DNA of 64,000 bases from Phanerochaete sordida (taxonomy: Eukaryota > Basidiomycota > Agaricomycetes > Polyporales > Phanerochaetaceae), in the NCBI GenBank assembly GCA_019973155.2, contig BPQB01000040.1, forward strand, positions 1 through 64,000. Reading direction: 5' to 3'. The notes below the pieces were generated by a model. The model was not told where the DNA came from, made no database searches, and was given only the letters and a program-made list of their open reading frames with translations. Positions 46,588 to 58,236 of this stretch are shown one piece after another. The translations under genes were made by a program, and so were the position numbers. Every line of letters starts with the position of its first letter. Position 1 is the first letter of the stretch.

Positions 46588-46848
46588 ATGATATTGCAGC
46601 GTTGCCGATGGGATATATCGTCATGTATTATGCCCCAGAAAGACAAAGGATAGTGGATTACAACAGGCACACTGCGCTATATAGCATCAGAATGCTAATT
46701 AATGGGCACCGCAGCGTGTCCGAGGACGCTATAGAGACCTACGCGAAGAGTGGCAGCGGTCAAGGGTACACCGGGTCCGCAGTGTCAGGGGTCTCTATGA
46801 CGTCATGGAACAATTTCACGGTGCCATCGTTGAATAGTGCCGGCCGCC

Positions 46849-46886
46849 TAAGATGCAGCTCGTGTAGAACCCACTACTCCACGTGG
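46849..46886. repeat. Internal 38-nt inverted repeat, left arm
   Basis: Perfect inverted match to 47375-47412, with arms starting TAAGATGCAGCTCG. The arms are about 490 bp apart. Confidence 0.9.
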
Positions 46887-46988
46887 CAGGATAATGTCAC
46901 GCTTTTCGGCGCCCTCTCAGTTTTGGCTGGGGACGGCGTGACATCTGGCACTGTTCTGCTTTCAACTCTGTGCGTAAAATCGTATTAA

Positions 46989-47051
46989 AAAATCGGTTTC
47001 CATAGGATTGTGTGCAGCTAGAACACAAAGATTTCTATGGAAACCGATTTT
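46989..47051. repeat. Perfect 17-bp hairpin
   Basis: Arms AAAATCGGTTTCCATAG (46989-47005) and its reverse complement (47035-47051), separated by 29 nt. Inside the loop TTGTGT and ACACAA can pair as well, which would extend a cruciform. Confidence 0.9.
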
Positions 47052-47374
47052 GAAGTATGATGATTCCATGAAAGTTGAAAGGAAAACGGAGTCTGGGTTC
47101 AGCGGCGCCTGCTCGGCTTTGGCAGAGATGCAGCCTCTAAGACGATGTTTCCCTTTCTCCTCAGTCATATCGTTCCCGGCAGTCAAATCTTGATCCAAGT
47201 ATAATGCTAGTAGACTGCTCTACACATTCTATGGGAATGGATTTTTGGTTTTCGACAATGTTCGTTGTCTGTGGCTTTTGTGAACGCTCTTCGTAGCGGC
47301 TAGCGTGACGGAGTCCGTGCCAATGCGCGGCGCTAGTCACCAGCAGTCACCAGCGCGTCACCCCTGGGTCACTC

Positions 47375-47412
47375 CCACGTGGAGTAGTGGGTTCTACACG
47401 AGCTGCATCTTA
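47375..47412. repeat. Internal 38-nt inverted repeat, right arm
   Basis: Partner of 46849-46886, identical in reverse complement. Confidence 0.9.
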
Positions 47413-47780
47413 CATTCGGCTCTCCCTTGCACGGTCACAGCTTCGCTGCGCTGCACAGGAGGAGCTGTGAGCTTTTAATCGTCCTGTATATAGCAGAATA
47501 TATTTAATTCCCTCAGAAAGATATTGCAAAGGCGTGATTTCTCCTAATACATGCTTTCATTGGCCACTGCGCCGCTTTCTACTGCTATTCCCGGCCACGA
47601 AACCGTACAGTAAAATGTACATACTAATATAGCTACTATATTACTATCTTTTGGCTTGTGTGGTGTACTAATACCCCCACTGTTCTTGTTGCAGCCTCTC
47701 TGAGGCTTGACTTCTGCTTCGGGAATGCGCGGTGAAGTCAGTTTACATTAGTAAACGGGTACGTCATGACTGATAGAACC

Positions 47781-47862
47781 GGCTGCCACCATAAGGACAG
47801 GTTGCTCAGTGGTATGCGCAGCTTTACGGCCGAAACGGTGAGTTCGATCCCGGCCAAAGCCA
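47781..47862 (+). other. tRNA-like segment (right)
   Basis: Plus strand. It has box-A-like TTGCTCAGTGGTA (47802-47814) and box-B AGTTCGATCC (47841-47850), with short GGCT/AGCC ends able to pair. A T6 run follows directly, a Pol III stop signal. Its head differs from the left tRNA-like segment while the tails outside match. Confidence 0.6.
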
Positions 47863-47940
47863 TTTTTTAATTACTCACGGCGCTTAAGGGCGTTTGAACC
47901 GCACGCGATTGACTATCGCGTCGTTTTAAACCGCCCAACT

Positions 47941-48497
47941 TCGACTCTTGGGAAACGCTCAGTTGCGCCGCGCCACAACTCTGGCGCCTCGATCTCATCC
48001 ATTGTCCGTCGCACACACCTGAATGCTGCATTCAAGAGAAGCAGTTAATTTTCTCGGAGATAGATACTGCCACTCAAGAAGGTGCTCAGGAGGCCACATC
48101 ATATCTCTCACACAAAGGAGTCTCAGTGAGATCTGAGTCACACTGTTGTGCTCTCGACAGGAAGATTGGCAGTCGTACCACCGTCCACGACGATAATAAG
48201 CCTGCGGATGTTCCTTGGTTTCCCGCGGACGATGTGGCCGATGGTGCAATCTACTTGCCGCATTGAACGCGGAATATTTACCTCTGAATGCCACGACCTA
48301 TCAACACCAGCGACTTTCTGCAGCTACGTGTACGATCGCGCCCAAAATCTCACCGTGAATCGGGAGATAGTGCGAAGTTCTGCAGCGCGTGTATTGCAAT
48401 TCGATGCTATGATGAGAAACATGACCCATTACCATCTGCAATATTGCTCGCAGTCCGTCGCCACATCAAACGATGCCACTCACGACCGAGACACGAG
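47941..48497. other. Gene-free repeat-region spacer
   Basis: AT-rich spacer between two repeat elements. No coding or RNA gene is supported. Confidence 0.5.
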
Positions 48498-48902
48498 CTG
48501 TAGCGGAATGTACGGTACAAACCGTAACGCATAACGCACCCCTTTTTGGTTTACTGTATTATTTCAGCCTTTTCGTAACGCTTCCGGTCCCAAACTGTGC
48601 CAAAACCGACATGGCACAGGCTGTCCTTGCGTTCTGGGCAGCGATTCCGCTTTTTCCTTGACATTTTTCACATTACGAGAGGGCGACCCGTGCTACGCAC
48701 GGTGGAGAGAGGTCGTGCTGAGGAGAATAGAGAGAGAGAGAGAGAGACAGTGCGCATAAATTAGCCTTCATCGGCGTCTGGGGCAGCAAGATCCAGCCAG
48801 ATAAAAATTCACTCAAAGTATGAGGCCGGTTTGTAGCTCGGACTCGGGCAAGTCGAAGCGTGACGCACCCCCGGGCGGTTTGTACTGTACACTCCGCTTC
48901 AG
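48498..48902. mobile_element. Probable MITE with 27-nt terminal inverted repeats
   Basis: Terminal repeats at 48498-48524 and 48876-48902 share the pattern AGCGGAxTGTACxGTAC followed by AAACCG, with three mismatches in 27. The 405-bp interior has no long frame. A target-site duplication is not evident, so the class is unknown. Confidence 0.55.
48729..48747. repeat. AG dinucleotide microsatellite
   Basis: About nine AG repeats within the MITE candidate. Confidence 0.85.
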
Positions 48903-49491
48903 TAAATTCAGCTTCCTCGCTTGACAAACGATCATTCCGATACAGGGCAGATCTTGTGGGAACCTCGAAGCAGATGCCGGGGGACTCCATACGCGACGCT
49001 ACGCCAGAGGAACGACGGTACTGCGTCGTCCAAGATCAGGAGAAGTTGCCCCTTCATCTCGCCCGGCTCTCAAGCTCTTCGCCGCCCGGCTCCTTCCCTC
49101 CGATCCGCACTGCATCAATCCTGCGCCTCACCGCCCGCGCCAGACCGCTCCCACGTCGCGCTCTTCGTGGCGCACCGAACGCAGCGCGCCGGAGATCGGC
49201 GCTCAGTCTCTTCGCCTCCTGCTCCCACACCGCTCTGTAGCAGCACCGCCGCAACGATAGAAGCAACGAAACGTTCGCGTAGGTTTCGCCGGGGCGCATA
49301 TATCGAGCTGTTGAGACGACAACATAACGATATATAATATAGCTGATATACAAGTGTGCAGAGCAGGTGTAATCGAGCACGTTCTGTTTCAAGTCCTGCC
49401 TCGCGGGGCTAGTCCATAGATCCTGCCTCTGGCGGGCATGCTAACAAGCAATAATATCGGGTCTGGTCGAAGGATGGACGAAGCAGGCCGT
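48903..49491. other. Intergenic; 3' side of the Ohr gene
   Basis: No gene is supported. The stretch is pyrimidine-rich near 49070-49260. Confidence 0.45.
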
Positions 49492-50176
49492 TCAGGCCTT
49501 GGTGATCTTGACGTCGATGCCGTGCTTCAGCGCGCGGCTATACGGGCAGAACTATACCAACCAATTAGCGGCGTACGACTGCGCGAGACACGATGCGACG
49601 TACGTCATGCGCAGCCTGGATGAGCGCGTCGTCGGGCACGCCCTCGACGGTGAGCTCGACGCGCAGGCCGAAGCCCTCGAGGTCCGGGTCCATCGGGTGC
49701 CCGAGGAACACCGTCGCGTGCACCTTTGCCTTGTCCGTCATCTCCTTCTTGCCGGCGCGCGCGCCCTGGAGCTGGAGCGCGCCGAGGAAGCACGCTGCGC
49801 CGCGTCAGCACGCGTGCGCGCACGAGAGTGGGGGGCACGCACCGGAGTAGCCCATCGCGAAGAGCTGCTCGGGGTTCTGCCCGTCGCCCTTGCCGCCCGC
49901 GACCTTGGGCATCGCGAGCTTGAGGTCGAGCGGCGCGTCGCCCGTGGATGTGACGTTGCCGTTGCGGCCCGCGCCCGAGGCTGTCGCCTTCGAGAAGTAC
50001 TGCGTGCGAAGTCAGCGTGGGGTGCAGCGTAACGGCGGCGCGAGACGCACGAGGTGGTCCTTCAGCGTGAGGATGCCGCGCGCGTGCAGCTTGTTCGGGT
50101 AGCGCGTGTAGCGGCCGGCGGCGCCCTGCATGACGCGTGCGGAGAGCGGGCGGGTGACGGCTTGTGTGGGGCGCAT
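49492..50176 (-). CDS. Organic hydroperoxide resistance protein (Ohr/OsmC family)
   Basis: Ohr enzymes reduce organic hydroperoxides with a Cys-Cys pair, usually using lipoyl or dithiol partners. Four exons give 177 aa. Splicing restores HLYFSKATASGAG, GYSACFLGALQLQ and AAHDFCPYSRALKHGIDVKI. The two catalytic cysteines are Cys96 in YSACFLG and Cys160 in FCPYSRA. The Arg/Ala-rich, acid-poor first 35 residues (RPTQAVTRPLSARVMQG) look like a mitochondrial presequence. The family is mostly bacterial, and fungal members are thought to derive from old transfer. Base composition here matches the neighbours, so transfer is not recent. Confidence 0.92.
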
Positions 50177-51512
50177 GGTGAGCGGGGGGTATTAGGAGCA
50201 ACGAGCGGGGGTATGATAGTCTAGACGAAAGCGATAGAAAGCGAGAGCAGTGTCGAGTGCGGGTGTTGGAACTTCGTCGTCGCGTCGTAACGGGTCGTAG
50301 ATGGAAGCGCAGTAGGGTGGAACGACCGCGAACGCGGCGCGTTATATACCGCGCAGGACGGTGTGGCGACAAAGCTGGGTATGTGCTCATCGTGCTCCAG
50401 CGATGAGCGCATGCCCTGAACCGGGTTCCTGGGGCGGCGCCGCACCCAGGAATGCGGCCGCAGCAACGCAGCTCGCGACACCACGGCGGTTGGGGACGAC
50501 AGCGGGAGAACTGGGTCCGGCTCCGAGGGGCTCACCCGCGTCGGTGCCAAAATGCCCCGCCGCAGATTCTTCGAAGGCGGAAACACAGAACAGCCTCAAG
50601 TCTGAGGATGCGCACTCACCGTTTCCAGCGATCCTGAACATCGTTTCTCTGCGTTTCGGGGTGGGAGGACGAGAGAGGAGGGTGAGGAGGTCGTGGGACG
50701 CGTGCAGGCTTGGCGATGAGCTCACCGTCGCGTCTCCTAGGCGCCGACGCGGGGTATCCCGTGCGGCTGACATAATCTCCAAAACCAGCAGGTGTTGTCC
50801 TCGCGTCTTCGGAGTCACGCTCCTCGTCCGCGCCGCCTGACTGTCCGAGCCCCGACGCGCTCCTCCCTTCATGCTACACGCCATATGAATGGTAAAATGT
50901 CCTGCTGCTGGGAACCTGCGCCACAGCGTGAACTTGGTGCGAACTCGCGCCATTTTTCGCACGTGGATCTCGAGCAAATTTGTGCTCCACGGCCCCGAGC
51001 CTCACACGACAACGCGATCATACGGTCGAAATCTTCCATCTATGACGCCGCTGTTGGCAGGCGGCACTGTAGACAAAAGATAATTTGCCTGCTGGTCGTC
51101 CCAATGGGTGGTTTCTTCTCGCAGCGCTGTAAGGCGCAAGGTGCGTCAGGTGGAGCGCTCGAACAAAGATCTCCACATATCCAGATGTGCAGCGGAGGGG
51201 CTGGTACGGCAGTCCTAGCGCTGCCCGTGGCGATGTACCGCGCAGGCTGGCGCACGGCCTACGTTTGAGCCCCAGAGCGCTACGCACATCACGAGATGGC
51301 GCACTGCGCCTTCAGCGGTCCCATCCATGCAAGCAATTCGAAGAACGACTGACATTATTTCACGACACTAGACTACTACAGAGCTGACAGTAACAACAGA
51401 TCACGAGAACGATACAAAGAAATACGCATGAGAAGCCTCCGATACAAGGCATTTTCGGCGCAAATCACAAACCCAGACCAGCACGAACGTCCGTTCCATC
51501 CCCTCCGAGCCA
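50177..51512. other. Intergenic
   Basis: Long frames overlap on both strands (for example 50387-50977 minus), but they have no motifs and Arg/Ala/Pro bias. No gene is supported. Confidence 0.4.
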
Positions 51513-53419
51513 TCACCACTGCACCGGCCTAAGACGGAATCCCGCTCGAGCATTATCGTCACCCGCATCTGCAGGCCCGCCGCGCTCGTCGTCGCTGTCG
51601 CGCGCCGCGCCATAGCGAACTGGCGGCTCGATCGGCGGGTAACGGTACGCGCCCTGCTCGAGCGGCGGGGCACGCACGTCGCGCGACGCGCCCCGCACAA
51701 ACTCGTCGTGCACTGCACGCCGGCAGGCGCGCGGGCGCGGCGGTGCGTAGGGATCGTAGCGCGGTGCGTGGTGGGCTGGAGGCGAACGGTCGCCGCGGTA
51801 GGCGTACTCGCCGGGGATGACGGTGCCCGGGGTGTCGTCGTGGGCGCTGATGTGGGTGTATGCGGGCGGCGAGGGCGGGACGTGTGACCAGACCGTGCGC
51901 AGCGGTGGCACGCTGCCGAAGGCGTCGTGGAAGCGAGGGAGTGCTGGCGGGGTGCGTGGGGACGGGGCGTATGGCGAGGAGCGATAGGATGGGTCGGGGT
52001 ACGGCGCGTCGGGGCGCGGTGCGTAGGCGTAGGCGGTGGTGTGCGGTGCGGGAGCGTAGGGCGTCGAGTCGTAGGGTGCGGTGTCGTAAGGCGCGTCAGC
52101 ATAAGGCGCATCGGCGTACGGTCTGGGCGACTCAGGTCGGGCAGCCAGCTCCAGCGGCGGCGCGCACGGGCTCGTGCCGGCGGTCGACGCTGTCTGGCGG
52201 CCCCGAGAACTCGTACTGGGTGCGAATGGCGCGCTGGTGGGCGACGAGAGCGTGGGCGAAGATGCTCCCGAGGACGCCGGCGGCAGCGATGTCAGATCCG
52301 AGAGCGCGGGCGTCGACGGGCTGTAGGACGGCGAGGACGAGCGCGACGACGCCGCCGCAGACCGGGCCTTGCGCTTCGCGTTGGCGGCCTTCGCAGTGGG
52401 CTTGCCGTTTGCCTTGCCTTTGCCCTTCCTGCCCTTCGCGGCGCTCTTGGGCGCGGCGCTCACGCCAGCAGCCCTCTTCTCCGCATCCCTCTTGCGCCGC
52501 TCCTCCGCGAGCCGCGCCTGGTGCTTCTCGGCGGCTCGCGCGAGCCAGCGCGGCGCGGCGTCGACCTCGCGCTGCGCCGCGGCGGCGACAGCGTCGCGGA
52601 AGCGCGCCGGGACGCGCGCGAGGTCGTACGCGGCGCAGTCGTACGGCATCGGCACGAAGTGCGTGTCGCGGTGCGTGCGCTGCTCGCGCGTGAGCACGCG
52701 GCGGTACGCGTGCGTGCCCGCGCGCCGCTCCGCGCGCGTCGGCTGGCCGTGCGCGTCCTGGCGGTGGTGCGAGAGGTTGCGGGCGTGTGCGTGTGCGTAG
52801 CCGCAGGCGAAGAGCTGGCCGTCCGCGTCGAGCAGCACGACGCCGCATTCCCATGGGATGCGCGGTTTGTCTCTGCGGGGCGCGTCAGTGGAGTGGGGCA
52901 GAAGGGCAGGAAACAGACGCACTTTGGCCATTTCGTGCACCCGAATCCGCGGTGGTGGCACTGCAGATGTATTTTCTGGGCGAACATCAGCCCGCAGTAT
53001 TCGCAGACGTAGTCACGTCTGGGTGCATGGTTAGAAACATGACGCATAGACAGCAATTGTCGAACTTACTTTGTGAGCGGGAGGTGTGTCTTCACATGTT
53101 TCATTCGAGCCGAGGCCGCACTGCAGCTTTGGGCCCCGCACGGGCAGGTCACCTGAGGCTTCGTTAGAATGTGGATCTCGGACGCGGCATGGTGATGCAG
53201 GAGCTCACCTTGCTTGGGAGGCTGCCCTCCTCATCCTCCTTCTCGAGCTGGTGGTGCCACGTCAGGCTGGCGTTATAGGCTTCCATGGACTGGTGAAGTC
53301 TCGCTCTGGGATCGCCTTTGGTGCAAGACCTGTACAGAAAAGCAGAGAAGGTTAGTTGTGAAGAGAGAAAAGCGCTGCGGTGATACTCGCTTTGACTTCG
53401 ACTTCGATTTTTTGGCCAT
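51513..53419 (-). CDS. Zinc-finger protein with long disordered tail
   Basis: The probable start is MAKKSKSKS at 53419, 84 bp below a TATATAAG. The exons then read CTKGDPRARLHQSMEAYNAS, a Cys/His segment CPCGAQSC to MKHVKTH, the classical-looking CEYCGLMFAQKIHLQCHH, and a third segment WECGVVLLDADGQLFACGYA to LSHHRQDAH. These are consistent with three zinc-binding units, so a DNA- or RNA-binding regulator is likely. The first splice (donor GTCAAA) is the weakest. The last exon (52961-51513) is long, with Lys/Ala-rich then Tyr/Pro/Ala-rich low complexity, including PYADAPYADAPYD-type repeats. I do not recognise the exact family. Confidence 0.75.
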
Positions 53420-56400
53420 TTGGTCGCGATGAAAGTCGTGGAGCAGGAGGGAGTCAGAAGCAAAGGTGGAGAGACGACTTGACGGTCAAAAGGCAAGGAG
53501 CCTTATATACCCGCAAATCGAACCGTCGAGGAGGAGGCAAGTTGATGTTCGCACGTGCCCAGATGGAGTTCCTCTCGAGGGCTCGATGCAGGATCCCAGA
53601 TAATCTAAATTGTCGTCCTCGTGGTTACAAAGTAGCAGACGGGCATCTGCGAAGTATCAGCCCTATCATTTTACGGCGCGGCGGTACCACGTACCACAGA
53701 TGGCAGTCGCCTTGTTTCTCGCCCCGATGCAGGTCGGGCGCTCCTTGTGCAGCCTCGAGCTCTCGCTCCCCAACACCGCTCCGTCCCCGAGCGCATCGAT
53801 ATTAGCCTTACCGCCCCAATTTGAGTCGCCGAGATTCGATGAGGCATAGGCTGCCGTGCACGATAGGAGATTTGAGGAGCAGGCACCGAGGCTGCATCGA
53901 GACCTGCAGCAGCGGGAGCGGTCAGGTCCAATTCCGAAAGCAAAACAAGGACAGGTTTTCGTACCTAGGCTGCACGCAATTTGTCCCGCCGGGAGGTCTG
54001 ATTTTCCGAAACGGGGTCCTCAGCACGGTACTGCCGCCGCGCTGCGTCGCCCGAGGCACTGCGCCTGCGAAGCGCCCCGCCTGGCGTTGTGGAGCACATG
54101 TGCAGAGGGGAGACCTTGTCCATGGTCCACGGGCCTAGGAGACCTCGAGAAGATTGATGATCTCCGCCTTGCCTCCCACTCCTGCCTCCCCTCGAGTCCC
54201 CGAGCCAACACAGCGTGGCGACCATGCTGTCGACGGCGGTGCTTTCTAGATCTGAGCTGGGACGAGGGCGCACGGTCGAGTACCTCTATTCGGAGGTAAT
54301 TACCCATATCTTGGGTGGGTACGCCCCGAACTGGTCGCATCTGCCTGCCTCGATGGTAGGCACGGGTGCTTCAACGCTCCGCACGTGGCGATGACCTGTA
54401 GAACGTCAGAAGCAGGATCTGTTGCGGTGCTGTGCTTCTGGCGTACGAGGCGCGGCGGTGGTGACATAATTGCGCGCTTGCCTGACCGTTCGTGTACCGA
54501 CGGGCGCCATCCTCCTCTGTCACAGAACCCACTCGGCCGTCTGGCCGATCCTACAGGCTCGCCATCGTCAAATGTGTCAGAGTACAATGGAAGAAGGGGT
54601 ACAGACATGCTTCACGAGCGCGTTTCCAGGCGTAGTGGAGTCACGATTCCGAAAACGTTCGGTTGAAGGCGCCACGACGTCGCAGAGAACAAGGGCGCTC
54701 GCCGAGGATCGTCCACGCCGTAGAGTCGCGTAAATGGTTTCGAGCGTAACCAGAATGGACAAAAAGATGATGTCGGCGATGGTGAGAACCGCACGCACAC
54801 GACGACGAAGCAGTCCGCCGGGCCGCCACACTGGGTGTTCTGTGAGCGATGTTAGGGAAGACGCAGTGAGCGCGTCCTGAGAGGGACTAACTATGAGAAG
54901 AGGGCATCGATGGTCGCTCTAGAGAGTGCAGAGGGAGTTTGCACCGTTTGATGACGGCGACCGTCAGGTGGCCGAATGGGGGCCACTCACGACACAAGGC
55001 CCATGCACCGAGCTCAGAAGCGCGATGACCATGTCGATTCTTGACCTCTTCCCCTACTCGACGCTACGAGCCTCTGAAGCCGTTTCAGTCCCAGTACTAA
55101 GCCGGCGAAAGATTACGCGACTTACCGCTGTCGGGTGACGCCCGAGCTGAGGAGACGCGTCTCATCTTTTCTCTCTGCTCCGTCTTCATGGACGCTGAAT
55201 TACTTCGCCTCGCCTTCGCCCTGGGCAAGTTAGCTTGTCAGAATACGAACGACAAGTCGACGAACACATCGGCTCATCCATGCATACTACGACGCTCCAC
55301 CACGATGAGCACACAAGAATGAGCCCAGCTGCGGCATCCCGGTTTCTCTGCCACACTTCATTCCATCCCGTCCTGCTCCTAGCTCGTCCAAGATACAACA
55401 GTCCAGGGAACCAGGCACCGGCCCCTCCAAACAGCTTCCAGATCCAGAAAACCTGCGACCCTAAGCGACCTCGGTCGGCGCCTGGAGGCCCTGCAGACGC
55501 AGCGACGCAGCGTCCGTGGGCCTCCAGGCGTCGGACGGCAGACACTCGACGCTGGTTGCCGTGTAGCCACCAAGGCCCTACATCCCCGCTCATTGCACTC
55601 AGCCGTCTTCCCGCATCATATCTCTTCAAATACCTAACGACCACGCACCGAACAAGGGCTCCCGTAGGCACGCAGGCGCGCTGTGTCCAACCTGTCCGCC
55701 CACCTCTGTAGTATCGCGCACTCGCAGCGGCGTCGCGTCGACTATTGGACTGTCCGGAGGAACACGCCGCCAATAGTCAAGAGTGGGTCACGAGACGAGG
55801 GGGGCGACGTACTTCATTCTCTCGCCTGCTTCTTCGCGGTAGCAGGGCATTTCGATAACGATGCAACTGCTCCCAAGAGTCTCGGATTGGAGAAGTTGGG
55901 CGAGAATCTGAGCGAAGACGACTGGAATATATTGTTTAAGGTGCGTCGGTACCCAGTGGCATCATGCACTCACTATTATGAACCTCGAGGCTCTGACCAG
56001 ACGCCGTGGACCGCGAGCTGAGCAAACGGCTAGACGAACAACGATCAGGTAGTACCATGTCACCATGATCACCATCCGCGCAATAAGCTCTAACGGGCGA
56101 TCAGTTGGACACGTCTCGTAAGCTGAACCTCCACTTCTGCTTATCCCCGTTGCGATTTTCGGCGTACAAGCGGCGCTGCGTTTGGCCGGATCAAAACCAT
56201 TGGTCGCAGTGGAGTTGAAGATACAACATGGATACGACTGACTGTATCGAAGTGTTCTCTTCCTTGCGCCTTCTTGTGTAACGCTGAATCGCGATGACAT
56301 ATGCAGAAGCACGACAGAGCTGTAACAGGGCGTAAACCCATCTTATTCTCTAGAGGCGAGGCAGTGACATGCTTGCCGTGCAAATCCCCTCGGACATCTT

Positions 56401-58236
56401 TGCAAGTGGCGATGGCGATGGCGAATCTTTGCAATGAAAGTCCCGCATACCGTGCTGGTACGAAAATCGTCGAATCGCTGCAGAGCGTGCCGCGCGGTCA
56501 ATCCTCCACTGGAGAGCATCTAGCGTGGCTCACTAGGCAGCGCGAAAGGCTGGGCTGGGGTACTACAATTACAATGAGGTACGTGCAGTCACAGGGTTCT
56601 CGTACCTGTCTTGACATCTTCTCGCTGAAGAGATTGATTGCTAGGGTGTAGCATTGCCAGAATATGTGATCCCAGGCGTGGGCAGACGAGTTCGGCAGCG
56701 TTGACTAGCAGGCGTTCGACGTGGTCCAGCTGCGTACTGTGTGAGAGCGGAAGGTCAATTGTACGAATATCCGTCTTGAAATTGACTCAGAGATGGGTGA
56801 GCTGTTGCTTTGGAGAAGACTCAGATTCAGTCGAGACGGGGTTCGAAGAATATTGCTGACGTACCGTGCAACGCAGGCAAGTCTGCGTGTCTGCGTGTCC
56901 GTTGTACACCAAAGCTCTGGCCGTCACCAAGAGTCAAAGGCACAACACGTCCGTACCCACTCGTCCATCAGCAAGGTACATTCTGACGAGGCTGCAAGGA
57001 GAGCAATCAGACTCCGGGGCGAGCCCGGTGAAGACCAGCATCATGCTGGTCTTCACTTGGGCTCGGTCTGGATGTTCTGAATACTCCACGCTTCCAGCCA
57101 CAGTGTATAACAAACCACTTTTTTCGTAGCAAAGGAACGAAGGTGTGTGAGAGGTCATCGCGGGTGGAGGAGAAGATGAGATACAGGCGCCTGAGGCGAG
57201 GCAATCGTCGAGATCGACGATTCGCCGCGCGCATCGCCTCTTGTTCTCTCACCACGATCTCGGCCAGCCTCAGGGTAGCTTACACGACCGCATACACACG
57301 CACACATGCGCACAGGTTTCTGGTCTCTGGTCTCTCAGTCTCTGGTCCCCGTTCCGACCCATCTCGCTCTGGCTACCGGACTCCCTCCGCTTGGACCATC
57401 TCATCAACATGGTCGCCCCCGACGAGCACCGCCGGCTGCCACTGACCACGCAACCTTCGCCTACCTCCATGGCCTTTCGGAGTACTCGCGCACGGAGGAC
57501 TTATCACCGGGTAAATGGCCCAAGCTGGTCGAGTGGGGGAGATCTCATCAGCGTGAGTGTCGTCTTGCTCATCTTGGTTCCTCAAGCTCCTACAAGAACA
57601 TCTGCAGAAGCATCCTCCCATCGTATCAGACCACCACCACTTCGAGCCGACGAAACAAGCCGGCTAGCAATGCAGGCGCAGCGCTGTCGATGGTACTAGT
57701 CTTGGACCTGTCATTCCGTCTGCGTCGCCCGCCCCGTCGCCTTCCGCCGTCGTCGCAAAGCTTCTGCGTGTACCCTCGGGACCAAGCGCACTGCACTGCG
57801 GGACATCTCAAGGCTGGAAGCAGCCAAAATCTTCGCTACCGTCACCCTGCCTTGCGCACGCTATGAAGCCTCGACCCTGGATTAATGTCGGTACGCTCTA
57901 TCCTTGGCGCATCCTTCGTTGTCTGGCGTGCTGGTCTATCATGTCCCTCTCCGGGCGCGGGGGTTGTCGTTCGACGAACTATTTTCAAAGCAATTATATA
58001 CGTGATTTGCATATCTTACGCAATGCAGGTTCTACTGCATCTCTACGGTAATCCTACCAATTCACCCTGTACAACGTAGCCCACGAATATATTGGTGCTT
58101 TGCCATTCATCGCTGTAGTCGGCGGAATCCTCGTAGCAGTCAGATCGCGAACAGTTGCATTGCAAGGCAGCTGAGATATGATACAGGAATACGAGAGCGT
58201 GGAAAGACTGATGACCATAGCGAGGGGCCGTTTCTA
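53420..58236. other. Gene-poor interval of 4.8 kb
   Basis: No firm gene. Three weak coding-like hints exist. One is a minus segment at 54720-54831 with a membrane-helix pattern (VLTIADIIFLSILVTLETIYA). Another is a plus frame ending at a GTGCGT donor near 55940 (LGLEKLGENLSEDDWNILFK). The third is a plus frame from 57409 with a donor near 57561. None links to a full gene. They may be exons of genes with many small introns, or remnants. Confidence 0.35.
53502..53509 (-). promoter_or_regulatory. TATA box of the zinc-finger gene
   Basis: TATATAAG on the minus strand lies 83-90 bp upstream of the ATG at 53419. Confidence 0.5.

Larger units (their letters stand above)
46423..47940. mobile_element. 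1.5-kb inverted-repeat element with tRNA-like ends
   Basis: The ends are 54-nt inverted repeats (46423-46476 and 47887-47940) that differ at only four positions. Both carry the hexamer CTTAAG just inside. Inward of each terminal repeat lies a tRNA-like segment reading outward. A second, perfect 38-nt inverted repeat (46849-46886 with 47375-47412) and a perfect 17-bp hairpin (46989-47051) lie in the interior. No transposase frame is visible. No clear target-site duplication is seen beyond a possible TC. It could be a foldback or MITE-like DNA element, or two SINEs sharing a 3' tail, inserted head to head. Confidence 0.7.

Noticed and set aside
50387..50977. 196-codon minus frame between the Ohr and zinc-finger genes
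   Set aside because: No motif, and it overlaps a plus frame of similar length.
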